DNA of 64,000 bases from Lactobacillus sp. MRS-253-APC-2B (GCF_012843675.1 NZ_JABAFO010000003.1:1-64000); one strand, 5' to 3'; counted from the stretch's first letter, positions 39,739-49,962 are shown. Numbers and translations are program-made. The notes: generated by a model not told the origin, from the letters alone.

Positions 39739-40780
39739 GGAAATTCGTCATGAGAAGTTAAGATATGGCCTGATTATTGGCATGATTGTCTTGATCGGCT
39801 ACTTGATGTTTATGCTGATGGGCATGATGCTGGGGCTGGCTAATGAAAATACGGCTGCGATCGATTCGTGGGACGCCAAGAGCGTGGTTTTAAACAAGAA
39901 TTCCAATATCAATCTGAGTCAGTCGCTGATCGCCAAGCGGGATCTGCCTAAGCTAAACGATCATCAGGCATTAGTCGGGCAGACGCCGGCAGTGATTGAA
40001 AGAGCCAAGGGAACGACCGACAAGCAGACGATTCAGTTTGTTGGCCTGGACCGCTCGCAGTTTATCTACCAAAAGAAACTGAAGCTCAGCAGTGGTCACA
40101 AGCCGCATGACAAAAATCAGGTCGTGCTCGATGAAGGATTAAAGAGCAAAGGCTATCGGTTGGGCGATCAGATCACGCTTAACGGCAGTACGCAAAAATA
40201 TCGTGTTGTGGGTTTTGCTAAAGATGCCAAGTTGAATATTGCTTCAGTAGTCTACGGCAGCCTGTCAATCTGGCAGACCCTTAAAGGAACGGGGGATCAG
40301 TTCGCGGCTAGCGGAATTTTTTCTGATCAGAAGCAGACGGTCAAAAACAAAAATCTCAAGCAATACTCAATCGGTACCTTTATTGACAAATTGCCTGGAT
40401 ATGCAGCGCAGAACATGACATTTGAGTTTATGATCGCCTTTTTGATGGTGATTTCGCTGATCGTTATCACCGTTTTCTTATATATTCTGACGATGCAAAA
40501 GATTCCCAACTATGCAGTCCTAAGAGCACAGGGAATCCCAGCAGCCTATCTGATCGGGGCAACGATTGATCAGGCTGTGGTTTTGATGGTCAGCGGTACG
40601 CTTGGCGCCTTGCTGCTGATGATTGCTTCCAAGGCAGTTATGCCAAGCTCGGTACCAATGCTGATCAACTGGCCACTGACTGGGATCCTGAGTCTGGCAT
40701 TGGTCGTTTTGGGCGTTGCCGGTTCATTGCTGCCGGTCCGCATGATCAGTCGAATTGACCCATTAGATGCAATGAGATAG
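39722..40780 (+). CDS. ABC transporter permease, FtsX/MacB-like
   Basis: 352 residues from ATG 39722 (GAAGGTGATAA upstream). One N-terminal helix (GLIIGMIVLIGYLMFMLMGMM), a roughly 200-residue extracellular domain, then three C-terminal helices (FMIAFLMVISLIVITVFLYI, VLMVSGTLGALLLMIAS, GILSLALVVLGVAGSLLPV). This is the four-helix FtsX topology. It ends RIDPLDAMR, the usual close of such permeases. It pairs with the ATPase encoded 11 bp downstream and probably exports or senses a membrane-active compound. Confidence 0.88.
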   Translation: MFLAVKEIRHEKLRYGLIIGMIVLIGYLMFMLMGMMLGLANENTAAIDSWDAKSVVLNKNSNINLSQSLIAKRDLPKLNDHQALVGQTPAVIERAKGTTDKQTIQFVGLDRSQFIYQKKLKLSSGHKPHDKNQVVLDEGLKSKGYRLGDQITLNGSTQKYRVVGFAKDAKLNIASVVYGSLSIWQTLKGTGDQFAASGIFSDQKQTVKNKNLKQYSIGTFIDKLPGYAAQNMTFEFMIAFLMVISLIVITVFLYILTMQKIPNYAVLRAQGIPAAYLIGATIDQAVVLMVSGTLGALLLMIASKAVMPSSVPMLINWPLTGILSLALVVLGVAGSLLPVRMISRIDPLDAMR

Positions 40781-40791
40781 AGGTGAGCAGG

Positions 40792-41472
40792 ATGACGGCA
40801 ATTGAATTAAAAAATATTAACAAAGACTATGGGACTGGCATCAGTAAGGTTCAGGTGCTTTCAGACGTCAGCTTCAAAGCACACAGCGGCGAACTAAGCT
40901 TGGTTTTAGGGCCCTCTGGATCAGGCAAGAGTACTTTTCTGACGATTGCTGGTGGTCTGCAACGGCCAACCAGCGGCCAGGTATTGATTGATGGCCAAGA
41001 TATCAGTCAATTTTCAGAAAAGCAGCGAGATGAGATTCGCTTAAATCAAATCGGTTTTGTGCTTCAGTCTTACAATCTGCTTTCCTATCTGAGTGTTGCG
41101 GATCAATTTGCCTTGGTTGATCGTGTTCATAGAGGAAACCTTAGTTCGGATCGGCTGGAAAAACTGTTGCAGGAACTGGGTATCGATCAGCTTGTCAATA
41201 AATATCCCGATGAGCTTTCGGGAGGACAGAATCAGCGAGTCGCTATTGCTCGGGCGCTGTATACCGATCCAGCAATTATCCTGGCTGATGAACCAACAGC
41301 TGCTTTAGACAGTGAGCGGGTCAAGGTCGTAGGGCGCTTGATGAAGGAAATGGCAAAGCGGTATGACAAGGCAGTGGTCGTTGTCACGCACGATTTGCGG
41401 TTAAAGGATTTTGCCGATCGCATCTATCAGATCATGGATGGCAAGATGACTGAGCAGCTGCTGAATGCTTAG
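40792..41472 (+). CDS. ABC transporter ATPase, LolD/MacB-like
   Basis: 226 residues from ATG 40792, preceded by GAGGTGAG; a GTG at 40783 lies inside that ribosome site. Walker A GPSGSGKSTFLT (about 39), Q-loop LQSYNLL, signature LSGGQNQRVAIARAL, Walker B IILADEPTAALDS and H-loop VVTHD are all intact. It powers the preceding permease. Last gene of the tetR operon, followed by a clear terminator. Confidence 0.92.
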   Translation: MTAIELKNINKDYGTGISKVQVLSDVSFKAHSGELSLVLGPSGSGKSTFLTIAGGLQRPTSGQVLIDGQDISQFSEKQRDEIRLNQIGFVLQSYNLLSYLSVADQFALVDRVHRGNLSSDRLEKLLQELGIDQLVNKYPDELSGGQNQRVAIARALYTDPAIILADEPTAALDSERVKVVGRLMKEMAKRYDKAVVVVTHDLRLKDFADRIYQIMDGKMTEQLLNA

Positions 41473-41492
41473 ATAACTGCTAATTTTATGCT

Positions 41493-41536
41493 AAAACGCA
41501 TTATGCCGGTCAACAACTGGAGTAATGCGTTTTTGA
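41493..41536 (+). terminator. Terminator of the tetR-ABC operon
   Basis: AAAACGCATTA (41493-41503) pairs perfectly with TAATGCGTTTT (41523-41533), followed by T. Between here and 41630 a weak promoter (TTGAGA near 41587, 18 bp, TAAAGT) may serve the next gene. Confidence 0.85.
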
Positions 41537-41630
41537 TTTTAAGGATGATAAGAATAATTGCCCGAATAGACTGGATCTTTTACAATTTGAGAGACAGCTT
41601 TTGAAGATAATAAAGTATAAGGAGTTTTTT

Positions 41631-43613
41631 ATGGCATATTTGGAGCTTCATGATATCCATAAGTCATATTTCCTGGGAAAAGAAGAGTTTCCGGTTCTGA
41701 AAGGAATCGATCTTGAATTTGAACGGGGAGAATTTGTCTCAATCCTTGGGGAATCGGGGGGCGGCAAATCGACGCTGATGAACATCATTGGCGGCTTGGA
41801 TCGTGAATTTGATGGTGAAGTCATTGTTGATGGTCAAAAATTGGATCATCGGCAGGAAAAACAGATGGATAACTACCGGCGGGCGACGATTGGCTATATT
41901 TATCAAGCCTATAATTTGATCACGCATCTGACGGTTTTGGAAAACGTGCTGATTTCTTTGGATATGACGGATCTATCAGCAGAAGAACGAAAAAAACGCG
42001 CTGTGTCTTTATTGGAACAGGTTGGGTTGAAAGACCAGCTGCGTAAGTATCCACATCAGCTTTCCGGTGGGCAAAAACAGCGAGTTGCGATTGCCAGAGC
42101 CTTAGCCAGTGATCCACAAGTCATTATTGCTGATGAACCAACCGGGGCCTTGGATCGTCAAAATACGCAAGAAGTTCTGGAGCTGCTGGATGGCATCGCC
42201 AAAGATGGTAAGCTCGTCATTGCGGTAACTCACTCGCAAGACGTTGCCAATCATGGAACACGGATCGTGCATCTGGCAGATGGCAAAATCGATGGTGATC
42301 AGCGGCTGCGACCGGCCTATGTGCTGCCAAAAAGTCCTACGCATCTTAATTCGCGACCGCTGCCAGCATTAGCCAGTTTTAAAACGGCCTTTAAACATTT
42401 TAAATATAACTTTTGGCGCAATTCACTGATCATGCTGGGAACGGCAATCGGTCTGTTTGCAGTGCTTCTTTTCAGTGGCCTGGGCAATGGCGTTAATGGC
42501 TATATTGAAAATCAGATCAATTCGTTGGCCAATCCGCAGGTCATTACGGTTCTGCGCAATACCAGCGGTAAAAAAATGAATCAAGATCAGCTGCAGGCCT
42601 CGATGCAGAACATGGCAGCCAATCCGCAGGCAATGTTTTTAAAGACTCAGGATTTGAACCGCTTGAAAAACATTACTGGAGTTGCAAAAGTTCAGCCAGG
42701 CTACTCGATCGCTGCTTATAAGATCACTTATCAAAACAAGATTCAAAGTGGGACCAGTCTAAACAGCTGGAGCAAGGCCTACACTACCCATTCCATCAAA
42801 AAAGGTCACGTACCGCATGCCAACCAGATCATTTTAAACAAGCAGCAGGCCATTCAATTAGCAGGAGCCAAGCATTATCAACGCTTGCTTAATCAAAACG
42901 TAACGATCACGTTTAACTGGGTTAATACTGCTGGTCAGCCGACGCAGTCAACGCGAACGGTTAAGGTAGTTGGCTTTACGTCTGGAGTTTCGGCGACTAC
43001 AGCGATGAGCTATCAAACCATCAAGAGCATGCTTACCGAAAGTGGAGCATCTACGCAGCCAAACTATGCCGCGGTTAGCGTCAAGTCGTTGAATCAGGTT
43101 GACAAAGTAGCTGATAAAATCAATGATCTGCGTGATGCCAAGACCAATAAGCGCATCTTGGGCGCAATTACGGTTGGTTCTATGCTCAAGACCGTCAATA
43201 CCTATGTTCAGCTGGCTACGATCGTTTTAGCTGCAATTGCTGGCATCTCGTTGTTGGTATCGGCCTTGATGATCATTGTAACGATGTATATGTCGGTTTC
43301 GGAACGAACCAAGGAGATCGGCGTGCTGCGAGCGCTTGGGGAGCGCAAGGTAGACATCAGACGTCTGTTTACGGCTGAGTCACTGTTCATCGGCTTTTTT
43401 GCGGCAATTCTGGCGCTGGTGCTGGCCTATGGTGCTGAACTGATCCTGAATCATGGGCTGTACCATTTGATTAAATACAATATCGTACAGATTTCGCTTG
43501 GCAACGTTTTGTTTGCCTTTGCAAGCGCCCTGCTGATTGCCTTTTTAGCCGCTTTGATGCCGGCCAAACGAGCTGCCAAATTAAATCCGATCAAGGCATT
43601 GGCTGCCGATTGA
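41631..43613 (+). CDS. Fused ABC exporter, ATPase plus permease (MacB-like)
   Basis: 660 residues from ATG 41631 (AAGGAG upstream; the longer reading from 41601 has no such site). Residues 1-235 are an ATPase: GESGGGKSTLMN, LSGGQKQRVAIARAL, IIADEPTGALD, VTHS. Residues about 265-660 form an FtsX-type permease with a first helix near 275, a roughly 230-residue extracellular MacB domain and three terminal helices, ending KLNPIKALAAD. Fused single-chain exporters of this kind expel antimicrobial peptides or macrolide-like compounds as homodimers. The substrate is unknown. It lies outside the tetR operon's terminator, so control is separate. Confidence 0.88.
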   Translation: MAYLELHDIHKSYFLGKEEFPVLKGIDLEFERGEFVSILGESGGGKSTLMNIIGGLDREFDGEVIVDGQKLDHRQEKQMDNYRRATIGYIYQAYNLITHLTVLENVLISLDMTDLSAEERKKRAVSLLEQVGLKDQLRKYPHQLSGGQKQRVAIARALASDPQVIIADEPTGALDRQNTQEVLELLDGIAKDGKLVIAVTHSQDVANHGTRIVHLADGKIDGDQRLRPAYVLPKSPTHLNSRPLPALASFKTAFKHFKYNFWRNSLIMLGTAIGLFAVLLFSGLGNGVNGYIENQINSLANPQVITVLRNTSGKKMNQDQLQASMQNMAANPQAMFLKTQDLNRLKNITGVAKVQPGYSIAAYKITYQNKIQSGTSLNSWSKAYTTHSIKKGHVPHANQIILNKQQAIQLAGAKHYQRLLNQNVTITFNWVNTAGQPTQSTRTVKVVGFTSGVSATTAMSYQTIKSMLTESGASTQPNYAAVSVKSLNQVDKVADKINDLRDAKTNKRILGAITVGSMLKTVNTYVQLATIVLAAIAGISLLVSALMIIVTMYMSVSERTKEIGVLRALGERKVDIRRLFTAESLFIGFFAAILALVLAYGAELILNHGLYHLIKYNIVQISLGNVLFAFASALLIAFLAALMPAKRAAKLNPIKALAAD

Positions 43614-43636
43614 TTGCATAATATGCAGCTGTGATT

Positions 43637-43670
43637 AAAAAAGCTCAATAAAAAACGATGAGCTGCTTTT
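43637..43670 (+). terminator. Probable terminator after the fused ABC exporter
   Basis: AGCTCA (43642-43647) pairs with TGAGCT (43659-43664), flanked by A-run and GCTTTT. Confidence 0.6.
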
Positions 43671-43732
43671 AAGTGTTGGCAATTCATAGTATGATAAGAG
43701 CAATGAATTATTATGCATGCTGGAGGTAAACA

Positions 43733-44194
43733 ATGGATCGAAAAGAAAGACGCCAACTGATTCAAGAACTGGTAACGCAGCAGCGGATCAATACGCAGCA
43801 TGACCTGCTTGCAATGCTGGCTGAGCATGGCATTGATGCTACCCAGGCTACGATTTCGCGAGATATTCATGCGCTAAACATCGTCAAGGTTAGTGACCAG
43901 CATGGGCATACTTACTATTCGATTTTGCATACTCATGCGGATGAATATCAGCGCCTCTTCGATGGGATCAGCCATAACGTGGAAAAAGTCACCAACGTCC
44001 AATTCATCAATGTCATTCAAACGACATTGAACTCCAATTATGCAACCGTGCTGGCAGGCTTGTTCGACAATGCTCAGCTGCCTGAGGTTGTCGGTACGCT
44101 GGCCGGTAACGACACGCTTTTAACCATCAGCAAAAACAATGAGGATGCCCAGGCCATCAATCGCTTGATCAAAGAGCACATGACTGAAGACTAA
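43733..44194 (+). CDS. argR: Arginine repressor ArgR
   Basis: 153 residues, normal. The N-terminal winged helix (about 1-70) contains NTQHDLLAMLAEHGIDATQA and TISRDIHALNIVKV. The C-terminal hexamerisation domain has GTLAGNDTLLTISKN, equivalent to the GTxAGDDT arginine-binding loop but with Asn-Asp in place of Asp-Asp. An AT-rich ARG-box-like stretch, AATGAATTATTATGCATG, lies just before the ribosome site GGAGG, so autoregulation is possible. No arginine genes are nearby, so it acts at distant loci or on the arginine deiminase pathway. Confidence 0.92.
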   Translation: MDRKERRQLIQELVTQQRINTQHDLLAMLAEHGIDATQATISRDIHALNIVKVSDQHGHTYYSILHTHADEYQRLFDGISHNVEKVTNVQFINVIQTTLNSNYATVLAGLFDNAQLPEVVGTLAGNDTLLTISKNNEDAQAINRLIKEHMTED

Positions 44195-44197
44195 AGC

Positions 44198-44230
44198 AAA
44201 AGCGCACCGGATTATTTTCGGTGCGCTTTT
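44198..44230. terminator. Bidirectional terminator argR / ArsR-type gene
   Basis: AAAAGCGCACCG (44198-44209) pairs perfectly with CGGTGCGCTTTT (44219-44230) between two convergent genes. Confidence 0.88.
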
Positions 44231-44545
44231 TTATGACGATTTAACGATCTTTTCGGCATGACTAACCACATCGGCAATCAAGGTCATAACCTTGGGATCT
44301 TGTAAATGATAGATGATGGTCTTGCCATGCCGAACCTGCTTGACCAGTCCATATTTGCGCAGCAGCTGCAGCTGATGGGAAACGGCTGATTGCTCCCAGT
44401 TCAGTGCTTTACTGATTTCAGAGACGCTCATTGAATGCTGAATCAGCAAATACAGCAGCTGTAGTCGTTTAGGATGTCCCAAAAGCTTAAATAAACGACT
44501 GATCTCATCCAGGTCTTCGATTTCCATTGAACGGTAATTGATCAC
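44231..44545 (-). CDS. ArsR/SmtB-family transcriptional regulator
   Basis: 104 residues, starting at GTG 44545 with AAGTGG upstream. Winged-helix core: LFKLLGHPKRLQLLYLLIQH, SVSEISKALNWEQSAVSHQL, LLRKYGLVKQVRHGKTIIYHL. The CxC motif of arsenic/cadmium sensors in the recognition region is absent. The C-terminal helix has only scattered metal-binding candidates (DPK, SHAEK), less than the full CzrA zinc site. It may sense metal weakly or another signal. There is no adjacent metal transporter; its target is unknown. Confidence 0.88.
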   Translation of the reverse strand: MINYRSMEIEDLDEISRLFKLLGHPKRLQLLYLLIQHSMSVSEISKALNWEQSAVSHQLQLLRKYGLVKQVRHGKTIIYHLQDPKVMTLIADVVSHAEKIVKSS

Positions 44546-44665
44546 GACACCACTTACTTTCTCGGTAACGAATATTTAAACGTTATGCTTTCAATAATAG
44601 GTCGTTGCCATTTAAATTTCAAGCAGCGCGAAACGGTGTGTTAAGCGCTAAAATGATTTTGATAA

Positions 44666-44699
44666 AACAGCCAGTCGGAGATGAATCCGACTGGCTGTT
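44666..44699. terminator. Terminator of the LysM hydrolase gene
   Basis: AACAGCCAGTCGGA (44666-44679) pairs perfectly with TCCGACTGGCTGTT (44686-44699). The A-run beyond it supplies U on the minus strand. Confidence 0.85.
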
Positions 44700-44717
44700 A
44701 AGTGTAAATGCGATGAA

Positions 44718-46736
44718 TTACAGGCTCAGCTTCTGGCCAACGAAAATGACGTTTGGATCGCTGATGCCGTTTTGCTTGGCCAATGTCCGCCAGTTCAAGC
44801 CATTAGCCAAAGCGATGCCGTAAAGCGTGTCGCCGGACTTGACCGTGTAGCTGCCGCTGCTGGTTGAAGAAACAGTTTGAGAGCTGGCGGCGGTTACAGT
44901 CGCGCTGACCTTGATTACCTGACCCACATAAATGTCATTTGGGTTACTGATGCTGTTGGCTGATGCCAGTGCCTGATAGGTGGTACCGTATTTGGCAGCG
45001 ATGGCAGACAGCGTATCACCAGCCTTAACCGTGTAGGAAGAGGCAGTCGTTACAGTGTTGTTTGCAGAAGAACTGGTTGAACTGCTGGTCGAGGCATTTG
45101 AGCTGACTTTAAGTACTTGACCGACATAAATCAGGTTTGGATTGCTCAGTGAATTCAGTGAAGCCAGCGTGCTGCTGGAAGTACTGTAGCGAGATGCAAT
45201 GGCAGACAGCGTATCACCAGCTTTAACGGTATACGTACCAGCAGTCGTTGCAGCGGTTGATGACGATGTTGCCGATGACGAATTGGTTGTCTGGTTGTTT
45301 TTAAGCTTCAAGACTTGACCAACGTAGATCAGATTTGGATTGCTCAACTGATTAAGCGAAACAATCTGGTTAACCGTCGTATTATGTTGGCTGGCAATGG
45401 TAGACAGCGTGTCGCCTGATTTAACGGTGTAGCTGGCAGCTGATGCATCCGTATTCGTTGCAGCAGAACTGGACTGACTGGAAGAGCTGGAGTTTGAGCT
45501 GCTGTTTTGGTTAACCAACAGACGCTGTCCAACATAAATCAGGTTCGGGTTGGAAATGCTGTTCAATTGTGCCAGCTTGCTGGAAGTCGTGGAGAACTTC
45601 AAGGCAATTCCAGACAGCGTGTCGCCGCTTTGAACGGTGTAGTAGCCTTTGGAGCTGTCGGCATTGCCGCTGTTAGAGTAATTATAGTCATTCTTGTTGT
45701 TGATAACGGGCTGCTTGCCGGAAAAGGCAATGTTATCAAGCTGAGTCAGATTGTACATTTCCACCAGCTTAATCAAAGATGAGGCATACGATGGATCGGT
45801 AGCATAGCCATCTGCCTGCAGCTTGCGTGCTACGCTGGTGTAGGACTGGTCGCCCAGCAGGTTGGCATAACGACTGTTGCTGTACAAGAAGTTGCCGTGA
45901 TCCTCAACTGATTCGGAGTTGTTGGCATACTTGCGGAAGTTGTCGTATATGTAGTAGCTTTGACCATTGTAGACCTCACGTGTCTGCATCGTAACATATT
46001 GACCATTATAGCTGCCTTTGATCCCAAACAGGTTGTGGGCTGAAGTAGAAAGACCAGACTGCCCCCAGCCACTTTCTAAAATTGCTTGGGCAACGGTAAC
46101 GGAAGGTAAAACGCCATACTTGGTCCAACCATTGATCGCGCCTTGCGCAACGCTTTCGATAAAGTTTTGCGACTTGGCATTGCTGCTGAAGTAAAGCGAA
46201 CTCAGGTCAACTTGATTGCTTTGAGTACTTGCACTGGCTGCAGCCAGAGTCGTCGTTGCAGCAGACGCGGCTACTTGACTGGCAGTAGATTCGGCAGTGC
46301 TTGACTGGCTGGTAGCGGTACTTTGGACTGCGGTACTTGAGCTGGCACTGTTAGCAGATACAGCAGCAGATTCGGCCTGAACTGCGGTGCTGGCAACAGC
46401 GCTGGCAGTTGATGCAGTGTTTGTTTCAGTGGTGTTTTGTGAGGCAGTACTTTGAACGTCTGCTTCATTAACCTGACTGGCAGCGGCACTGGCTTGACTA
46501 GCTTGCGAGCTGGCAGCTGTAGCGCTGTCGTCAGCTTCCTGGCTGGCATCAGAACCGTTGGCATTGCCAGAAACGGTAATCTGATGCGTGGTCTGGTCGG
46601 TCTTTTGATCGGCATGGGCAACCGAGGCGCCCGCCGTCAGCATGGTTAAAGCGGCGATACTGGCAAAGACCCATTGTCGGCCGCTCTTGTACATCTTATA
46701 ATGCTGATGTGTTTCGTCGATGATTGGATTTTTCAT
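44718..46736 (-). CDS. Secreted glucosaminidase with five LysM repeats
   Basis: 672 residues. The N-terminus carries a KxYKxGKxW-type signal (KMYKSGRQW) and cleavage after VAHA (about residue 42). Residues 45-178 are a Ser/Ala/Thr-rich linker. A GH73 N-acetylglucosaminidase domain follows (about 180-340) with the catalytic Glu in [11 protein letters not shown] and the family patch [11 protein letters not shown]. Five LysM modules (about 364-672), each starting YTVxxGDTL and ending IYVGQ-like, bind peptidoglycan and are separated by Ser/Thr linkers. It is probably a cell-separation autolysin. The repeats are similar enough for recombination to change their number. Confidence 0.94.
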   Translation of the reverse strand: MKNPIIDETHQHYKMYKSGRQWVFASIAALTMLTAGASVAHADQKTDQTTHQITVSGNANGSDASQEADDSATAASSQASQASAAASQVNEADVQSTASQNTTETNTASTASAVASTAVQAESAAVSANSASSSTAVQSTATSQSSTAESTASQVAASAATTTLAAASASTQSNQVDLSSLYFSSNAKSQNFIESVAQGAINGWTKYGVLPSVTVAQAILESGWGQSGLSTSAHNLFGIKGSYNGQYVTMQTREVYNGQSYYIYDNFRKYANNSESVEDHGNFLYSNSRYANLLGDQSYTSVARKLQADGYATDPSYASSLIKLVEMYNLTQLDNIAFSGKQPVINNKNDYNYSNSGNADSSKGYYTVQSGDTLSGIALKFSTTSSKLAQLNSISNPNLIYVGQRLLVNQNSSSNSSSSSQSSSAATNTDASAASYTVKSGDTLSTIASQHNTTVNQIVSLNQLSNPNLIYVGQVLKLKNNQTTNSSSATSSSTAATTAGTYTVKAGDTLSAIASRYSTSSSTLASLNSLSNPNLIYVGQVLKVSSNASTSSSTSSSANNTVTTASSYTVKAGDTLSAIAAKYGTTYQALASANSISNPNDIYVGQVIKVSATVTAASSQTVSSTSSGSYTVKSGDTLYGIALANGLNWRTLAKQNGISDPNVIFVGQKLSL

Positions 46737-46739
46737 ACG

Positions 46740-46993
46740 TGAGCATACTCCTTTAAAAACTAGCTGATCAGTGGTTAAGTCGGCTATATATGTTAGAATT
46801 TATATTTTTTAATAATTCGTTAAGAATAGCAGCTAATTAAAAAGTAGCATTCACAACGGGTTACGTCAATTAATTTTTAAATGAAAACGACTAAAATCTA
46901 CTATAATTAATAGACTTTTATGCCTGAGAAATTTCTTCACTGATCGCAATATTAAACAAAGAATCACTTTTTAATTATTAAAAGTATGAAAAT
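46740..46993. other. AT-rich gap between divergent LysM hydrolase and MFS genes
   Basis: Contains the hydrolase ribosome site (AAAGGAG) and probable minus-strand promoter elements (TATATA near 46790). A plus-strand TATAAT at 46902-46907 has no convincing -35. No credible coding region is seen. Confidence 0.5.
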
Positions 46994-47030
46994 AAGATTT
47001 GAGTGCCGCGAAAGCGATTCAAATCTTTTT
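46994..47030 (+). terminator. Orphan terminator-like hairpin
   Basis: AAGATTTGA (46994-47002) pairs with TCAAATCTT (47019-47027). An inner CGC-GAAA-GCG has a GNRA tetraloop, and T-tract runs to 47030. No plus-strand gene lies between argR's own terminator and this hairpin, so it may end an unannotated small RNA or insulate the sucrose promoter. Confidence 0.55.
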
Positions 47031-47101
47031 GATAAACGATTGACAAAAGATGCACAAACAAGTTAAAATAACTCTCGATGAAATTGATAAACGTTTATCA
47101 A
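47029..47101 (+). promoter_or_regulatory. Sucrose operon promoter with LacI-type operators
   Basis: Promoter TTGACA (47040-47045), 18 bp, TAAAAT (47064-47069). The perfect 18-bp palindrome TTGATAAACGTTTATCAA lies at 47084-47101, right after the expected start. A half-matching copy, TTGATAAACGATTGACAA (47029-47046), covers the -35. The two sites are 55 bp apart (about five turns), suiting looped repression by the LacI-family regulator encoded downstream at 50001. Confidence 0.88.
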
Positions 47102-47144
47102 TCAGTTTGATGAAGCGTTAAATATATTTGTAGGGGAAAACAAC

Positions 47145-48374
47145 ATGGACAACAAAAAGTCGATTGTGACGAAACTGGCTTTCTTGTCGGTTTCTTTCAT
47201 GGTGACCAGTGCGTACGCGATTCAGGGATCGCTGCCACAGTTGAAGGCGGCTTTGCACATTACGCAAACGCAGTCTGAATACCTGGTTACGACACCATCT
47301 TTTGCCGTTATGATCTTTGTGGTACTTTCACCGCTGCTGCAGTCTTGGTTCCACATTTCTGACAAGAAGATCATCATGCTGGGGGTCTTCATCGTTGGTC
47401 TGGCTGGGCTGGTGCCAATGTTTGTCAGCAACTATGGCATCGTCTTGGCATCGCGATTAGTCTTGGGGGCTGGTTATGGTCTCTACAACTCGCAGGCCAT
47501 TTCGATGATCTCAGTTTGGTATGAGGGCAATGAGCGAGCTCAAATGCTGGGCTGGCGGGCGGCTGCCGAACAGATCGGTCAAGCCACGACCCTGTTTATT
47601 GCCGGACTGCTTTTGAGCTTGATTGGCTGGCGGCAGTCATTTCTGGTCTACGCACTGGCCTTCTTGGTACTGCTGTTCTTTGCCGCTCGCGTTCCGGACG
47701 ACAGCAAGGTTGAAGCAGTTGAGGAAAAGGAAGAAAAACAAGAAGCAGAATTGAAAGAAGCCATTGAAGGCGAAGGTAAGGGCAAGATCAGTCCAGTCGT
47801 CTATCTGCTCATTTTGTTTGCCTTCCTGTTGGTTGTTGACTATGTCGGCATGGAAAACCGTTTCTCTGGGGTAGCAGTAGCCATTAAGGGTGCCAGCTAC
47901 ACCGGTTCTTCCAACTTCTTGTCACTGATGCTGATTGGAGCAACGCTGGGTGGTTTGTTCTACGGCTCGATTAAGAAGGTTATGGGATTCGGGACGGTTT
48001 ACTTCGGTCTGATTCTGATGGCAATCTCGAACTTCCTGTTTGCCTATGGTGCCAGTCACCGCAGTTTTATGATGCTGGTAATCGGTCTGCTGTTGATCGG
48101 GTTCCCATTGCAGCTGGTCTCTCCTTTGATCTTTAACCTGCTGCCTGATCTGGCACCGGCTGAGCGTCAGCCGCTGATTACTTCAATGGTTCTGATCGGT
48201 TTTAACTTTGGGGCCTTTTTCTCACCAACGATTGCTGAATGGACCAATCACATCATGGGCCGGCCACAAGCTGGCTTGGACCTGGCAGCACCATTCGTGC
48301 CATACGGAATCGGCCTGTTGGTAATTGCCTTGGTTATCTTTATTGCAACTCGTCGTCAAGCTAAGAAAAACTAA
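47145..48374 (+). CDS. MFS transporter, probable sucrose uptake
   Basis: 409 residues, about 12 membrane helices with a charged central loop ([20 protein letters not shown]). It is the first gene after the operator-controlled promoter, and sucrose phosphorylase follows 23 bp later, so its likely cargo is unphosphorylated sucrose or a related glucoside. MFS families transport by proton symport or antiport; this one does not show the LacY-type GPH sequences I would recognise. Export cannot be excluded. The substrate is inferred purely from operon context. Confidence 0.82.
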   Translation: MDNKKSIVTKLAFLSVSFMVTSAYAIQGSLPQLKAALHITQTQSEYLVTTPSFAVMIFVVLSPLLQSWFHISDKKIIMLGVFIVGLAGLVPMFVSNYGIVLASRLVLGAGYGLYNSQAISMISVWYEGNERAQMLGWRAAAEQIGQATTLFIAGLLLSLIGWRQSFLVYALAFLVLLFFAARVPDDSKVEAVEEKEEKQEAELKEAIEGEGKGKISPVVYLLILFAFLLVVDYVGMENRFSGVAVAIKGASYTGSSNFLSLMLIGATLGGLFYGSIKKVMGFGTVYFGLILMAISNFLFAYGASHRSFMMLVIGLLLIGFPLQLVSPLIFNLLPDLAPAERQPLITSMVLIGFNFGAFFSPTIAEWTNHIMGRPQAGLDLAAPFVPYGIGLLVIALVIFIATRRQAKKN

Positions 48375-48397
48375 CTTACATTTTTGGAGGATTAAAC

Positions 48398-49855
48398 ATG
48401 CCAATCAAAAACAAAGCCATGCTGATCACCTACTCTGACTCACTGGCTAAGAACATCAAGGAAACGCACGAAGTCTTAAACGAATACATCGGCGATGCAA
48501 TTGGCGGTGTTCACCTGCTGCCTTTCTTCCCATCAACCGGTGACCGTGGTTTTGCACCATACGACTACACGGTTGTTGACCCTGCCTTTGGTAACTGGGC
48601 CGATGTTGAAGCATTGGGTGAAGAATACTACTTGATGTTTGACTTCATGATCAACCACATTTCCAAGAAGTCGGTTATGTACCAAGACTTCAAGAAGAAT
48701 CATGACGACTCCAAGTATAACGACTTCTTTATTCGTTGGGAAAAGTTCTGGGCAGCTGCTGGTCCTGACCGTCCAACCAAAGAAGACGTTGACTTGATCT
48801 ACAAGCGTAAGGACAAGGCCCCAATGCAAGAGATCAAGTTTGATGATGGTTCCGTTGAGCATCTGTGGAACACGTTTGGTGAAGAACAAATCGACATCAA
48901 CGTTAAGAGCAAGGTTGCCCAAAAATTCTTCAAGCAAACGCTGACTGACATGGTTAAGCACGGTGCCGACCTGATTCGTCTGGATGCCTTTGCTTACGCT
49001 GTTAAGAAGATTGGTACCAACGACTTCTTTGTTGAACCAGAAATCTGGGATCTGCTGAATGAAGTGCGTGAGATTCTGGCACCATACAACGCTGAAATTC
49101 TGCCAGAAATCCACGAACACTACACGATTCCTGAAAAGATCTCGCAGCACGGCTACTTTGTATATGACTTTGCACTGCCAATGACGACGCTGTACACTCT
49201 GTACTCCGGCAAGACCAACCGTCTGGCTAAGTGGCTGAAGATGAGTCCAATGAAGCAGTTTACGACGCTTGACACGCACGATGGGATTGGTGTCGTTGAT
49301 GCACGCGATATTCTGACTGATGAAGAAATTGACTACGCTTCTAACGAATTGTACAAGGTGGGTGCCAACGTTAAGCGTAAGTACTCATCAGCTGCCTACA
49401 ACAACCTGGACATCTACCAGATCAACTCAACGTACTACTCCGCATTGGGCGATGACGACCGTGCATACCTGCTGGCACGTGCCTTCCAAGTATTCGCCCC
49501 CGGTATCCCAATGGTTTACTACGTTGGTCTGCTGGCTGGCTCCAATGACTTGGAACTGTTGGAAAAGACTAAAGAAGGTCGGAACATCAACCGTCACTAC
49601 TACACTAAAGAAGAAGTGGCCAAGGAAGTTCAACGTCCAGTCGTTGCCAACCTGCTGAAGATGCTGAGCTGGCGTAACGAATTTGCTGCCTTTGATCTGG
49701 ATGGCTCGATTGACATTCAAACGCCAACCGAAACGACGATCACGATTACTCGTAAGGACAAGGATGGCCAAAATGTTGCTGTTCTGGAAGCCGATGCAGC
49801 CAATAAGACGTTTAAGATTATGGCTAACGGCGAAACGGTTATGGAACAAAACTAA
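48398..49855 (+). CDS. Sucrose phosphorylase (GH13)
   Basis: 485 residues, normal for GH13 subfamily 18. The N-terminus shows [20 protein letters not shown]. The nucleophile is Asp196 in [13 protein letters not shown], acid/base Glu237 in ILPEIHEHY, and the transition-state Asp in LDTHDGIG, all offset by 4-5 from the Bifidobacterium enzyme. It converts sucrose and phosphate to glucose-1-phosphate and fructose inside the cell, saving ATP. The fructose can serve as electron acceptor in heterofermentative LAB. Ribosome site TTGGAGG. Codon use suggests high expression. The operon closes with a strong terminator. Confidence 0.95.
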   Translation: MPIKNKAMLITYSDSLAKNIKETHEVLNEYIGDAIGGVHLLPFFPSTGDRGFAPYDYTVVDPAFGNWADVEALGEEYYLMFDFMINHISKKSVMYQDFKKNHDDSKYNDFFIRWEKFWAAAGPDRPTKEDVDLIYKRKDKAPMQEIKFDDGSVEHLWNTFGEEQIDINVKSKVAQKFFKQTLTDMVKHGADLIRLDAFAYAVKKIGTNDFFVEPEIWDLLNEVREILAPYNAEILPEIHEHYTIPEKISQHGYFVYDFALPMTTLYTLYSGKTNRLAKWLKMSPMKQFTTLDTHDGIGVVDARDILTDEEIDYASNELYKVGANVKRKYSSAAYNNLDIYQINSTYYSALGDDDRAYLLARAFQVFAPGIPMVYYVGLLAGSNDLELLEKTKEGRNINRHYYTKEEVAKEVQRPVVANLLKMLSWRNEFAAFDLDGSIDIQTPTETTITITRKDKDGQNVAVLEADAANKTFKIMANGETVMEQN

Positions 49856-49892
49856 TAAAGGTCTGTTTCAGTCAACCTGCAGAATAGTTCAC

Positions 49893-49928
49893 AAAAATCG
49901 CATCAGCTTTAAGCTGATGCGATTTTTT
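49893..49928 (+). terminator. Terminator of the sucrose operon
   Basis: A near-perfect inverted repeat (49893-49909 with 49911-49927) followed by T. It can act on both strands. Confidence 0.88.
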
Positions 49929-49962
49929 ATTTAAAGAACTAACGAATTGCTGCAGATTGGTC

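Noticed and set aside
45000-45700. Repeated DNA resembling a direct-repeat array
   Set aside because: These are the coding repeats of five LysM modules, not CRISPR or intergenic repeats.
48533-49279. 248-codon open frame antisense to the sucrose phosphorylase gene
   Set aside because: Mirrors the highly biased codons of the sense gene; low-complexity Val/Asn/Phe product without motifs.
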